64,000 bases of DNA from JAKPAM01 sp047601745 (GTDB taxonomy: Bacteria > Pseudomonadota > Gammaproteobacteria > Burkholderiales > Burkholderiaceae_E): NCBI GenBank assembly GCA_047601745.1, contig JASGIS010000001.1, positions 4,650,001 to 4,714,000 on the forward strand, written 5' to 3'. The translations under genes and the position numbers were made by a program. Under the pieces are notes generated by a model, which saw only the letters and a program-made list of their open reading frames with translations, searched no databases and was not told the origin of the DNA. Positions 30,433-37,453 of this stretch are shown here, piece after piece; position 1 is the first letter of the stretch, and every line of letters starts with the position of its first letter.

Positions 30433-32751
30433 TCACGCGTTCAGTCCCTTCAGATATCGCACCTTGATCTCGTCGAAGACCAGCGTGGCCACGCAGACCG
30501 CAACGAAGATGCCGGCGATGACGGCGGGCGAAAGAGCCGCGCCGATCAGGCCCGAGGCAGCAACCACTGTGGCGATCACCACATTGCCGCCCGTCGCCAA
30601 TGCGACGTAGAGGCTGGGCGGGAACGACCAGCAGCGGCCGCGCACGCGCGTCAGGTAGATGGTCGTTTGCGCCGAGTAGATCAGATAGACGAAGATCGCC
30701 GTCTGGATCTCTGGCACCGGCAGCGACAGCACGTGCAGGGTGAACCACAACAGCGCCAGGCCGAGCAACACCCAGCCGACGGCGAAAATGGCCGCCAACC
30801 GTCCGATCTGCCCGATGCTCCACTTCTCCGGCTTCGGTGAGACCCAGGCACGGTCCGTCGCGAGGGTGATCGTGACGACGTCGTTCAGGACCACCAGCAA
30901 GGCGATCATCGGCACGGACGTCGCGAAGAAGCCCGTCGCGATGTAGCCGATGGCGAGCAGTGCGGCCAGCTCGATGGTCCTGGCGATCTTGGTGATCGTC
31001 CACGTCAGCATCCGGCGATAGACGCGCCGGCCGCTTTCGATGACGGCGACCAGATCCTGCAGCCCGGGATGCGTGAGAACGACCTTCGCGCAAGCCTTGG
31101 CGACGTCGGTGGCGTCGCTGACGGCGATGCCCACTTCCGCCTGCTTGAGGGCCGGCGCATCGTTGACGCCGTCGCCCGTCATGCCGACGACGTGGCCGGT
31201 GTGTTGGAGCGACCGGATCAAGCGGAACTTGTCCTGCGGAAAGCAGCGCGCGAATCCGTCGTAGTCGAACGGATCGGCCGCAGCCGGGATCGAGCTGGCG
31301 AAGCGTTCGCCCAATCCGACCTGGCGGGCGATCGCGCGTGCCGTCGCTTCCAGGTCGCCGCTGACCATCAGCACCCGTACGCCCAGCCCGTGCAAGGCCC
31401 GGATCAGCGCCGGTGCGTCCTCGCGCAGCGTGTCGGCCATCGCGATAAGCCCGCGCACGATCAGCGTATCGGGCGTGCCCGCGGCGACCGCCATCACGCG
31501 CGCGCCCGTGCAGGCGAGTGCATCGACGAGTGCCGTCAATCCCTCGTGGGGGCATGCCATGTCCTGCACGACGGCGGGAGAACCGAACACCACGCGAAGG
31601 GTCTGTTCGCCCTGGCGGACCAGCGCCTCCGAATGCTTGGTCGTTGGCTCGAACGGCGTGACTCGCAAGCATTCCAGCGGGAGCACCTGCCGCTGGCTCA
31701 TGGCCTCCCGGACGGCTGTCTCGACGGCCCCACGAGCGGCCCCGCCGCACGTGGCAGCGGCCAGGGCCAGCACATCGGCCTCGGTTTGTCCCGAAGGCTC
31801 GGGCAGCGCAGTGATCGCCGTCACGACCTGCCGGTTCCGGGTCAACGTGCCGGTCTTGTCGATGCACAGCACATCCATCGTCGCCGCTTCCTGTACGGCG
31901 GAAAGGCCGGTGACGAGAACGCCACGTCGAGCCAGCAGACGCGCCTCGACGGCGTTGGCCACGGTGAATGCGGCGGGCATCGTGACCGGAACGGTGGCGA
32001 TGATCAGCACGAGCAGGAACGGAACGAGCGTCAGCAGCTCGGTTCCGCGCCACAGCGCGAAAGCCAGCAGCAGCACGGCCAGCGCTGCGTCGACGGCGAT
32101 CAGATGGCGCACGACCGCGTACAACAGCCGATCCAGATGTCCTGCCTCGGTCTTCGAGCGCACCAGCTCGGCGGTGCGCCCGAAGTAGCTGGCGGCGCCG
32201 GTCGCGGTCACCCGTGCGGTGGCCCGGCCGCTTTTCACCGTCGACGCCGAGTAAAGGGTCTCGCCCGCGGAGCGGGTGACCGTGGCGGACTCGCCTGTCA
32301 ACGCGGCTTGGTCGACCTCGACCTCTCCTTCGCAGATTCTGCAATCGGCGGCCACCAGTTCGCCCGGCCCGACGCGGATCCGATCCCCTGGAACCAGTTC
32401 CCGCGCGGGAACGCTGCGCCACCGGCCGTCGCGGCAGACGCTGGCGTTGATCTGCAAGCGGCTGCGCAGGAGATCGAGCACGCGTTGCGAGCGTCGCTCC
32501 TGAACGGCACCGACGATGGCGCTGAACACCAGCCACAAGGCGATCATGACCGGTTCGCGAACCTTGCCGATCAGCAGTTCCAGCGCCAGCGCGAACTCTA
32601 GCAACCAGGGGATAGGGCCCCACAGGCGACTCGAGACGCTGCGCGGCAGGCTCGGATACTTCGTCTCGATCTCGTTGTAACCGTATTTCCGCATGCCGGC
32701 GCGGGCCTGTTCATCGGTGAGGCCCGTATCCGCCGTTTCCTGATTTTCCAT
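30433..32751 (-). CDS. P3A-type plasma-membrane proton-pumping ATPase
   Basis: A 772-residue P-type ATPase. The actuator domain has DQAALTGESATV, the phosphorylation site is in LCIDKTGTLTRN, and the hinge has GMTGDGVNDAPALKQAEVGI. N-terminal LTDEQARAGMRKYGYNEI and GPIPWLLEFALALELL are typical of the proton-ATPase (P3A) subfamily, as is the lack of cysteine-rich metal-binding domains. About ten membrane segments are expected. It would pump protons out. In the fluoride island this could counter the acid load from HF entry and from CLC-F exchange. GGAG lies five bases before the ATG. It is divergent from riboswitch 3 and converges with zapE. Confidence 0.9.
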   Translation of the reverse strand: MENQETADTGLTDEQARAGMRKYGYNEIETKYPSLPRSVSSRLWGPIPWLLEFALALELLIGKVREPVMIALWLVFSAIVGAVQERRSQRVLDLLRSRLQINASVCRDGRWRSVPARELVPGDRIRVGPGELVAADCRICEGEVEVDQAALTGESATVTRSAGETLYSASTVKSGRATARVTATGAASYFGRTAELVRSKTEAGHLDRLLYAVVRHLIAVDAALAVLLLAFALWRGTELLTLVPFLLVLIIATVPVTMPAAFTVANAVEARLLARRGVLVTGLSAVQEAATMDVLCIDKTGTLTRNRQVVTAITALPEPSGQTEADVLALAAATCGGAARGAVETAVREAMSQRQVLPLECLRVTPFEPTTKHSEALVRQGEQTLRVVFGSPAVVQDMACPHEGLTALVDALACTGARVMAVAAGTPDTLIVRGLIAMADTLREDAPALIRALHGLGVRVLMVSGDLEATARAIARQVGLGERFASSIPAAADPFDYDGFARCFPQDKFRLIRSLQHTGHVVGMTGDGVNDAPALKQAEVGIAVSDATDVAKACAKVVLTHPGLQDLVAVIESGRRVYRRMLTWTITKIARTIELAALLAIGYIATGFFATSVPMIALLVVLNDVVTITLATDRAWVSPKPEKWSIGQIGRLAAIFAVGWVLLGLALLWFTLHVLSLPVPEIQTAIFVYLIYSAQTTIYLTRVRGRCWSFPPSLYVALATGGNVVIATVVAASGLIGAALSPAVIAGIFVAVCVATLVFDEIKVRYLKGLNA

Positions 32752-32875
32752 CTGTTCTCCATGCGCTCGACGATATCGCTGCCGGCAGCCGTTTCCGTTG
32801 GAGTTTTCTTCTGTCGGCGACAAGGACGGTCGATTTTGTAGCCCACGCGAGCTTGCGATGGCTATACTTTGCATA

Positions 32876-32950
32876 CGGAGATGGCATGCCTCCGTCCCTG
32901 GTGCAAAGCCGGGGAGAACCGCCTAGAGAGGCTAATGATGCCTACAGGTC
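32876..32950 (+). promoter_or_regulatory. Fluoride riboswitch 3 (crcB motif), leader of a three-gene operon
   Basis: CGGAGATGGCATGCCTCCG at the 5' side and GGCTAATGATGCCTACAGG at the 3' side match the fluoride aptamer, with the GGCAT/ATGCC pseudoknot intact. TATACT at 32863-32868 serves as -10. Downstream, CCTACAG (32941-32947) can pair with CTGTGGG (32964-32970) and GTCC (32948-32951) with GGAC (32959-32962), the same two-part anti-aptamer design as the other two riboswitches. The first gene of the controlled unit starts at 33024. Confidence 0.92.
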
Positions 32951-33023
32951 CGGATCGAGGACGCTGTGGGTCATCGTCTGCCGCGCTCGCCGATCTGTCG
33001 TGTTCCACTTCAAGGTCGCGCCG

Positions 33024-33314
33024 ATGCGCACGGATATCTGTCCGATCGATCGAAGTCGGGTGTCTTCGCCGCTGGCGGGGCGCGGCCAGGCTCGGCTGGA
33101 CGCCGGCACCCGGCAGCGCCTGCTGGCCGCGCTGAAAACGACGTTGCACGAGCATTCGACGCGACTGCAGGCCTGGCACCGGAGCGCGCTGGCGCAGTTG
33201 TCCGATGCCTTCGCCCGAGCCTGTGCCGGTCGCGGTGAGGAATCGGCGAGCCTCGTCGCCGATCTCGAGAACCTGCGGGCGAGAACCACGATGCCGTCGG
33301 AGAGGATTCCATGA
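33024..33314 (+). CDS. Small helical protein, 96 residues, unknown function
   Basis: Not recognised. The product is hydrophilic and mostly helical, with a segment of about 60 residues (RQRLLAALKTTLHEHSTRL, AWHRSALAQLSDAFARAC, EESASLVADLENLRARTT) that could form a coiled coil or small helical bundle. There is no signal peptide or membrane segment. AAGG lies about eight bases before the ATG. It is the first gene behind fluoride riboswitch 3, and its stop overlaps the ATG of the toroid protein (ATGA), so the two are translationally coupled and may work together. Confidence 0.65.
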   Translation: MRTDICPIDRSRVSSPLAGRGQARLDAGTRQRLLAALKTTLHEHSTRLQAWHRSALAQLSDAFARACAGRGEESASLVADLENLRARTTMPSERIP

Positions 33315-34216
33315 CTTGCGAGTCGTCCCGGGTCGCCGATCTTTCGCTGACCGTCGCCAGACGCCTGAAATCGGCTGTCCGTGTTGCGAGCAACTATGTA
33401 TCGGCACGCGCATCGCCTGGCGGCGGGTTCTGCTTCTATCGCGGCCATTACCTCGAAGAGCCGAACCTGTCCGACACCTGGCACGGCGTGAGCGCTTGGA
33501 AATTGCTGACAAGCGAACCGCTGCCCGATCAGGCGAACCATGCCGATTTCGTCATCTCCCAAGCCGTCGAATCGCAGGCTTTCGCGCTTTATCACCGGGT
33601 ACGCTGCCTGCAGTTGCTGGAGGCCGGAGATCCCGATGCGCTGAAAGTGCGTGACGCCGCCGCGGCATTGCCGTTGATCCTGCCTCGTACCGATACGGTG
33701 ACGTTGCAGGCTTCGCTGCATGCGCTGTTCTACAGCCTGTGGCTCAGGCGGCACCTCGGCGTGGCGACGGAACGGGATCGCGATCTGGGACGTGCGCTGC
33801 ACGGCCATCAGAATCCGGACGGCGGCTATGGTCGTCCGTCCAACTTGCGCGACACGGTCGAGGCGCTGCGGGTGCTGCAGGTATGCGACCGTCCGTTGCA
33901 GACGAAGACGGCGGTTTTCGTCCAGCACATGGCGGTTCCCGGATCCGGCTTCCGCTTGACGGCCACATCGATGTCGCCCTGCCTGGAAACCACCTGCGCG
34001 GGCATGGCGTGCAGTGCCGATCTCGGCATCGAGGTCGAATACGCGTCCGATGCGATCCGGTTCATCCTCGCCTGCCAGTGCGGCAACGGCGGTTTCGCAT
34101 TCCGCCCGGGAGGCTTGCCCGACCTGGCCTGGACGCATCTGGCGCTGGAGACGCTGCATCGTCGTCTGCAGGTTCCCACGCTGATCGAATCGGTCGTAGC
34201 GATCGAAGAGAAGTGA
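33311..34216 (+). CDS. Prenyltransferase/terpene-cyclase-like alpha/alpha toroid protein
   Basis: A 301-residue protein built of repeats typical of the prenyltransferase/squalene-oxidase superfamily: a glycine-rich strand followed by paired helices, as in ASPGGGFCFYRGHYLEEPN with SDTWHGVSAWKLL, QNPDGGYGRPSNLRDTVEALR and QCGNGGFAFRPGGLPDLAW. The length resembles a protein-prenyltransferase beta subunit or single toroid rather than a full triterpene cyclase, and no DxDD or Asp-Cys-His zinc pattern is clear, so catalysis is unproven. A ligand- or lipid-binding role is possible. It is coupled to the 96-residue gene and followed 24 bases later by a CNNM-type gene, all behind a fluoride aptamer. 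Confidence 0.78.
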   Translation: MTCESSRVADLSLTVARRLKSAVRVASNYVSARASPGGGFCFYRGHYLEEPNLSDTWHGVSAWKLLTSEPLPDQANHADFVISQAVESQAFALYHRVRCLQLLEAGDPDALKVRDAAAALPLILPRTDTVTLQASLHALFYSLWLRRHLGVATERDRDLGRALHGHQNPDGGYGRPSNLRDTVEALRVLQVCDRPLQTKTAVFVQHMAVPGSGFRLTATSMSPCLETTCAGMACSADLGIEVEYASDAIRFILACQCGNGGFAFRPGGLPDLAWTHLALETLHRRLQVPTLIESVVAIEEK

Positions 34217-34240
34217 GTTTCCTCGGGTGGTCGGTTCGCC

Positions 34241-35557
34241 ATGCTTTTCTACCTCGGATTGTTCGTTCTTCTGCTCGCCGTCACGGCCTTCTTCAACATC
34301 GCCGAACTGGCGCTGGTGGCGTCGCGGCCCGAGCGCTTGCAAGTCTCGTCGGAGACGAAAGAGCCGATGGCGGAGCGCGTCCGTGCCTTGAAGGAGGATC
34401 CCGGCTCTTTTCTCGCGACCACGCAGTCCGGCGTGACGATGGCCAGCATCGCGGCCGGAACCTTCTGCGTGGTGGCGTTCGGCCGGGCCTTCGAGCAGGG
34501 CGCCGCGATGCTCGGCCTCGATATGACCGGCGGCTATGTGCGCTCGCTCGCGTCGATCCTGGCGGTCGTGCTCACCACCTACCTGACGCTGGTGCTCGGC
34601 GAACTGCTGCCGAAGCGTCTGGCGCTGGCCGCGCCGGAGCGCTACGCGTTGCGGGTCTATCCTCTCGTCCGGCTGAGCATGGGGGTGTTCCGGCCCTTCA
34701 TATGGGCGCTGCTGAAATCCACCGACGGCCTGCTGCGCGCATCGGGCGTGCGCGACGCCCGCAGTCCGCGGACCACGGCGGAAGAGATCCGCTACGTGAT
34801 CGCCGGCGGCGTGCGATCCGGCGTGCTGCACGACGCCGAGTACGCGATGATGCAGAGCATCCTGCAATTGAGCAGCCGATCCGTGCGGACCATCATGACC
34901 TCACGGCAGGAACTGGAATGGGTGGACGAATCGATGCCCAGCGCCGAGGCGGTCGAACGCATCGCCCGCTCGCCGTGTTCCAAGCTGGTGGTCACGCGCG
35001 AACGCGATCTCGACCATCCTGCCGGCGTCGTGGCCAAGAAGGACTTCCTTCGGCAGTACATGATCGAGCACAGCATGTCGTTCGCATCGCTGCTCACGCC
35101 GCCGGTGTTCGTGCCCGACACGGCGAGCGTCCTGATGGTGCTGAACAAGCTCAAGCATGCGCGGGCGCAGATGCTGTTCGTCGTCGACGAGTTCGGTACG
35201 CTGGTCGGCATCGCCACGTTGACCGACGTGCTGGAGGCGCTGGCCGGCGACGTGCCGGAGCTGGAACGCGACGAGCGGGGCGAGCAGGAACTGCAGCGCC
35301 AGCCCGATGGCAGTTATCTCGTCGCGGGCTCGATGCCGGCCGACGACCTGGCCGAGTTCCTCTCGGTCCGCGACGCCGAGGTGCCGCGCTACAAGACGGT
35401 GGCCGGCCTGATCCTGGCGAAGCTGCGACGCTTTCCGCAGGTCGGCGAATGCCTGATCGTGGACGGCTGGCGCCTGGAGGTCGTTCGGGTCGACGGTCGC
35501 ACGATCCAGACGGTTCGATTGGTGCCGCCTTCGCCGGCGGCATCCGGACCGGATTGA
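34241..35557 (+). CDS. CNNM/CorC-type membrane protein (DUF21, CBS pair, CorC_HlyC)
   Basis: A 438-residue protein. The N-terminal DUF21 membrane domain starts FYLGLFVLLLAVTAFFNIAE, with SRPERLQVSS and LVLGELLPKRLALAAPERYA. Two CBS modules follow (IMTSRQELEWVDESM and MLFVVDEFGTLVGIATLTDV), then a C-terminal CorC_HlyC domain (GSYLVAGSMPADDLAEFL, ETVAG-like YKTVAGLIL). Relatives (CorB/CorC, CNNM) handle magnesium and possibly other cations. Fluoride complexes magnesium, so a Mg-homeostasis role under fluoride is reasonable but inferred. It is the third gene of the riboswitch-3 unit, 24 bases after the toroid gene. Confidence 0.9.
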   Translation: MLFYLGLFVLLLAVTAFFNIAELALVASRPERLQVSSETKEPMAERVRALKEDPGSFLATTQSGVTMASIAAGTFCVVAFGRAFEQGAAMLGLDMTGGYVRSLASILAVVLTTYLTLVLGELLPKRLALAAPERYALRVYPLVRLSMGVFRPFIWALLKSTDGLLRASGVRDARSPRTTAEEIRYVIAGGVRSGVLHDAEYAMMQSILQLSSRSVRTIMTSRQELEWVDESMPSAEAVERIARSPCSKLVVTRERDLDHPAGVVAKKDFLRQYMIEHSMSFASLLTPPVFVPDTASVLMVLNKLKHARAQMLFVVDEFGTLVGIATLTDVLEALAGDVPELERDERGEQELQRQPDGSYLVAGSMPADDLAEFLSVRDAEVPRYKTVAGLILAKLRRFPQVGECLIVDGWRLEVVRVDGRTIQTVRLVPPSPAASGPD

Positions 35558-35616
35558 CCGCCGGTCATCGACGGCGGACGGGAAGAGCCATGCCCTGGCC
35601 TTTCGGCACCGGGTCG

Positions 35617-35910
35617 CTATCGAACGGTATCGGTAACGTAATACTGGGCGACCTCGACCAGATCCTGCGCCGCGAACTCCTGGGTATGCGCGCCATCCAG
35701 ATGCCGCCTGAACGCGGCTTCATCGTCGAAACGCTCCCACAGCACGAATCGCGTCGGCGTCGTCGCATCATGGTGGACGACGAAGATCGTGCAGCCCGGC
35801 TCGGTCAACGTCCATTCGGCGAGCTCGGCCAGCGCCTGCCGCACGGTCTGCAGCCGGGATACGTCCTTGAGGCGCAGTTCGGCCGTCACGTAGTAGCCTG
35901 GTTCGAACAT
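35617..35910 (-). CDS. Antibiotic-biosynthesis-monooxygenase (ABM/YgiN-like) domain protein
   Basis: A 97-residue ferredoxin-like-fold protein. GYYVTAELRLKDVSRLQ, LAEWTLTEPGCTIFVVHH, RFVLWERFDDEAAFRRHL and DGAHTQEF match the dimeric ABM domain found in YgiN-type quinol monooxygenases and heme-degrading relatives. It is cofactor-free in most members; the substrate cannot be told. GGGGGAG lies seven bases before the ATG. It converges with the CNNM-type gene and seems to be a single-gene unit. Confidence 0.85.
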   Translation of the reverse strand: MFEPGYYVTAELRLKDVSRLQTVRQALAELAEWTLTEPGCTIFVVHHDATTPTRFVLWERFDDEAAFRRHLDGAHTQEFAAQDLVEVAQYYVTDTVR

Positions 35911-36080
35911 GGCTTGCTCCCCCTTTCTTTGCAGTCGCCGGAGCGACCGGTTCGTTGAATGAGCGATCGGATCGGGTCGATGCCGCGGACCGTCGGATGA
36001 GGCGGATTCTCGCTGGCACCGTCTCGTTCCGTTCGTGCGATCGATGATAGCGGAAGCCGGACATCTTGCGATGAACGCGG

Positions 36081-36115
36081 ATGGCGGATGGCGGATGGCG
36101 GATGGCGGATGGCGG
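36081..36115. repeat. Five tandem copies of ATGGCGG
   Basis: A perfect 7-base unit repeats five times, preceded and followed by partial units, in the intergenic stretch between the ABM gene and the porin. It is not coding for any recognised gene. Such short arrays can change length by slippage. The rest of this roughly 500-base gap holds the candidate small RNA described separately. Confidence 0.85.
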
Positions 36116-36161
36116 ATGCGGCGGCGCAGCGAACGTGACCGGCAGTCGTCGGACGGCCCGT

Positions 36162-36190
36162 TTGGGCATGCGGGAAGATGACGTTACAAT
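36162..36190 (+). promoter_or_regulatory. Promoter of the candidate small RNA / porin leader
   Basis: TTGGGC (36162-36167), 17 bases, TACAAT (36185-36190) fits a sigma-70 promoter, the -10 matching at five of six positions. Transcription would begin near 36197, at the base of a GCGCC-GAAT-GGCGC hairpin. Confidence 0.5.
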
Positions 36191-36196
36191 CGGCCT

Positions 36197-36347
36197 TGCG
36201 CCGAATGGCGCGACGAACGATAAGTCGGAAACCGCAAGCTTAGTGCGCTAAGGATTTCCGTCTCTCCTGCTCATCCTGATCCTGAATTCGCTGATGGCGT
36301 CATCGACGCCGGTGAGGTTTGGAAAAAGGGCCGAAAGGCCCTTTTCC
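36197..36347 (+). ncRNA. Candidate structured small RNA or porin leader RNA
   Basis: About 150 bases run from a plausible promoter to a strong intrinsic terminator without a convincing gene. Visible structure: hairpin GCGCC-GAAT-GGCGC (36199-36213); an enclosing stem CGGAAA (36226-36231) with TTTCCG (36255-36260) holding an inner CTTAG-TGCG-CTAAG hairpin; then GGCGTCATCGACGCC near 36296-36310; then the terminator. It does not match any RNA family I know. It may act as an attenuated leader for the porin at 36419 or as an independent RNA. A 12-codon ATG reading frame inside it has no ribosome site. Confidence 0.5.
36321..36347 (+). terminator. Intrinsic terminator before the porin gene
   Basis: GGAAAAAGGGCC, GAAA tetraloop, GGCCCTTTTCC: a stable stem with an A-rich 5' arm and a T-rich 3' arm. 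It lies 71 bases ahead of the porin start on the same strand, so porin expression would need read-through or a further promoter. Confidence 0.85.
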
Positions 36348-36418
36348 ATTTGTGCCGCGCTCTCGATGTTGCCGAGCCGGATTCTTTCCGCCGGTTCGAT
36401 CGGCGTTTCGTCCCGACG

Positions 36419-37423
36419 ATGTACAGCAAGCATTTTTCTTCCTCGATCTGTGTGGCGCTGGCCGCCATCGCCGCGCCGGGCCCGGTTTCGGCGCAGTCCT
36501 CGGTTTCCATCGGCGGCATGCTCGACGCCGGCGTCTATCACGGCTTCGACGGCGCCAACCACGTGGGCACGATCCAGCGCAGCCATGTCGCGATCGCGGG
36601 CGCCGAAGACCTGGGAGACGGCCTGTCGGTGACGTTTCGGCTGAGCACGCGCCTGGAGATGGGGACCGGCGCCGGCGAGGGGGCCGGTTTCAAGCCGTTC
36701 TGGCATGACGAGTCCACCGTGGGCTTCAAAGGCGGCTGGGGCGCGCTGCGCGTGGGCAGGGCGCTGACGGCCATGTGGGCGCACGACTGGAAGTTCGACC
36801 CCTGGGCGAACTACAACCGCATCGCCTCGCCGGCCTGGTACCAGTGGCATGCGCTGACGCCCACCGAGCCGTTCGGCAACAACGGCACGGCCGAGTACGG
36901 CCGCGTGAACAACGCCTTCTTCTACGATTCGCCGGCGATCGCCGGCGTCACGCTGCATGTGAGCGGATCGCCCGAGCGCCAGCGCGGGCCGGACCCGACG
37001 GAGACGCCGTCACGCGCGCCGGGGCGTCCTTATTCGGTGGCACTGGAATACGGCAAGGGCGCGTTGGCCGGTCTGCTGGCCTTCGAGCGCAACGGCATCG
37101 GCGACCGGGACGCCTTCATCGCCGGCAAGTACACGCGGGGTGCGGTCGCGATCATGGCCGCCCATGACGACAGCCGCACCGGCGACGGGCTGGGCAGATC
37201 GCGCGCGACCACGCTGGGCGCGACTTACCGGATCGAGAAGACCACGTTCAAGGCCGGTTTCGGCCACCAACGACTGAACGGCGGCACGAACCGGTTCTTC
37301 TCGTTGGGCGCCGACTACGCGCTGTCCGCGCGCACGACGCTCTATACGAGCCTCGGACACAGGAACGACGCGGATCAGGCATCCCGGACCTCCGCCGGCG
37401 TGGGGATCTCGCACCTGTTCTGA
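36419..37423 (+). CDS. Gram-negative general porin
   Basis: A 334-residue outer-membrane porin. The signal peptide MYSKHFSSSICVALAAIAA ends near PVSAQSS. The mature start SSVSIGGMLDAGVYHG and RSHVAIAGAEDLGDGLSVTF are typical of beta-proteobacterial trimeric porins of the OmpC/Omp32 kind. GWGALRVGRALTAM, YSVALEYGKGALAG and the end SAGVGISHLF with terminal Phe complete the barrel pattern. There is no clear ribosome site before the ATG. A terminator and candidate RNA lie immediately upstream, suggesting leader-based or separate control. It probably passes small hydrophilic solutes. Confidence 0.87.
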   Translation: MYSKHFSSSICVALAAIAAPGPVSAQSSVSIGGMLDAGVYHGFDGANHVGTIQRSHVAIAGAEDLGDGLSVTFRLSTRLEMGTGAGEGAGFKPFWHDESTVGFKGGWGALRVGRALTAMWAHDWKFDPWANYNRIASPAWYQWHALTPTEPFGNNGTAEYGRVNNAFFYDSPAIAGVTLHVSGSPERQRGPDPTETPSRAPGRPYSVALEYGKGALAGLLAFERNGIGDRDAFIAGKYTRGAVAIMAAHDDSRTGDGLGRSRATTLGATYRIEKTTFKAGFGHQRLNGGTNRFFSLGADYALSARTTLYTSLGHRNDADQASRTSAGVGISHLF

Positions 37424-37453
37424 GCACGGGCCGAAGCGCGAGCCTCGAGCCGC

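Noticed and set aside
32753..32874. N-terminal extension of the proton ATPase upstream of 32751
   Set aside because: The ATG at 32751 has GGAG at good spacing and gives the family N-terminus; the extra 41 residues would overlap the riboswitch 3 promoter.
35557..35576. CCGCCG/CGGCGG hairpin after the CNNM-type gene as a terminator
   Set aside because: Only six base pairs with no T tract; such GC palindromes are common in this DNA.
36226..36260. tRNA-like or known riboswitch fold in the porin leader
   Set aside because: No acceptor/T-arm pattern and no match to riboswitch consensus sequences I know; kept only as an unnamed structured RNA.
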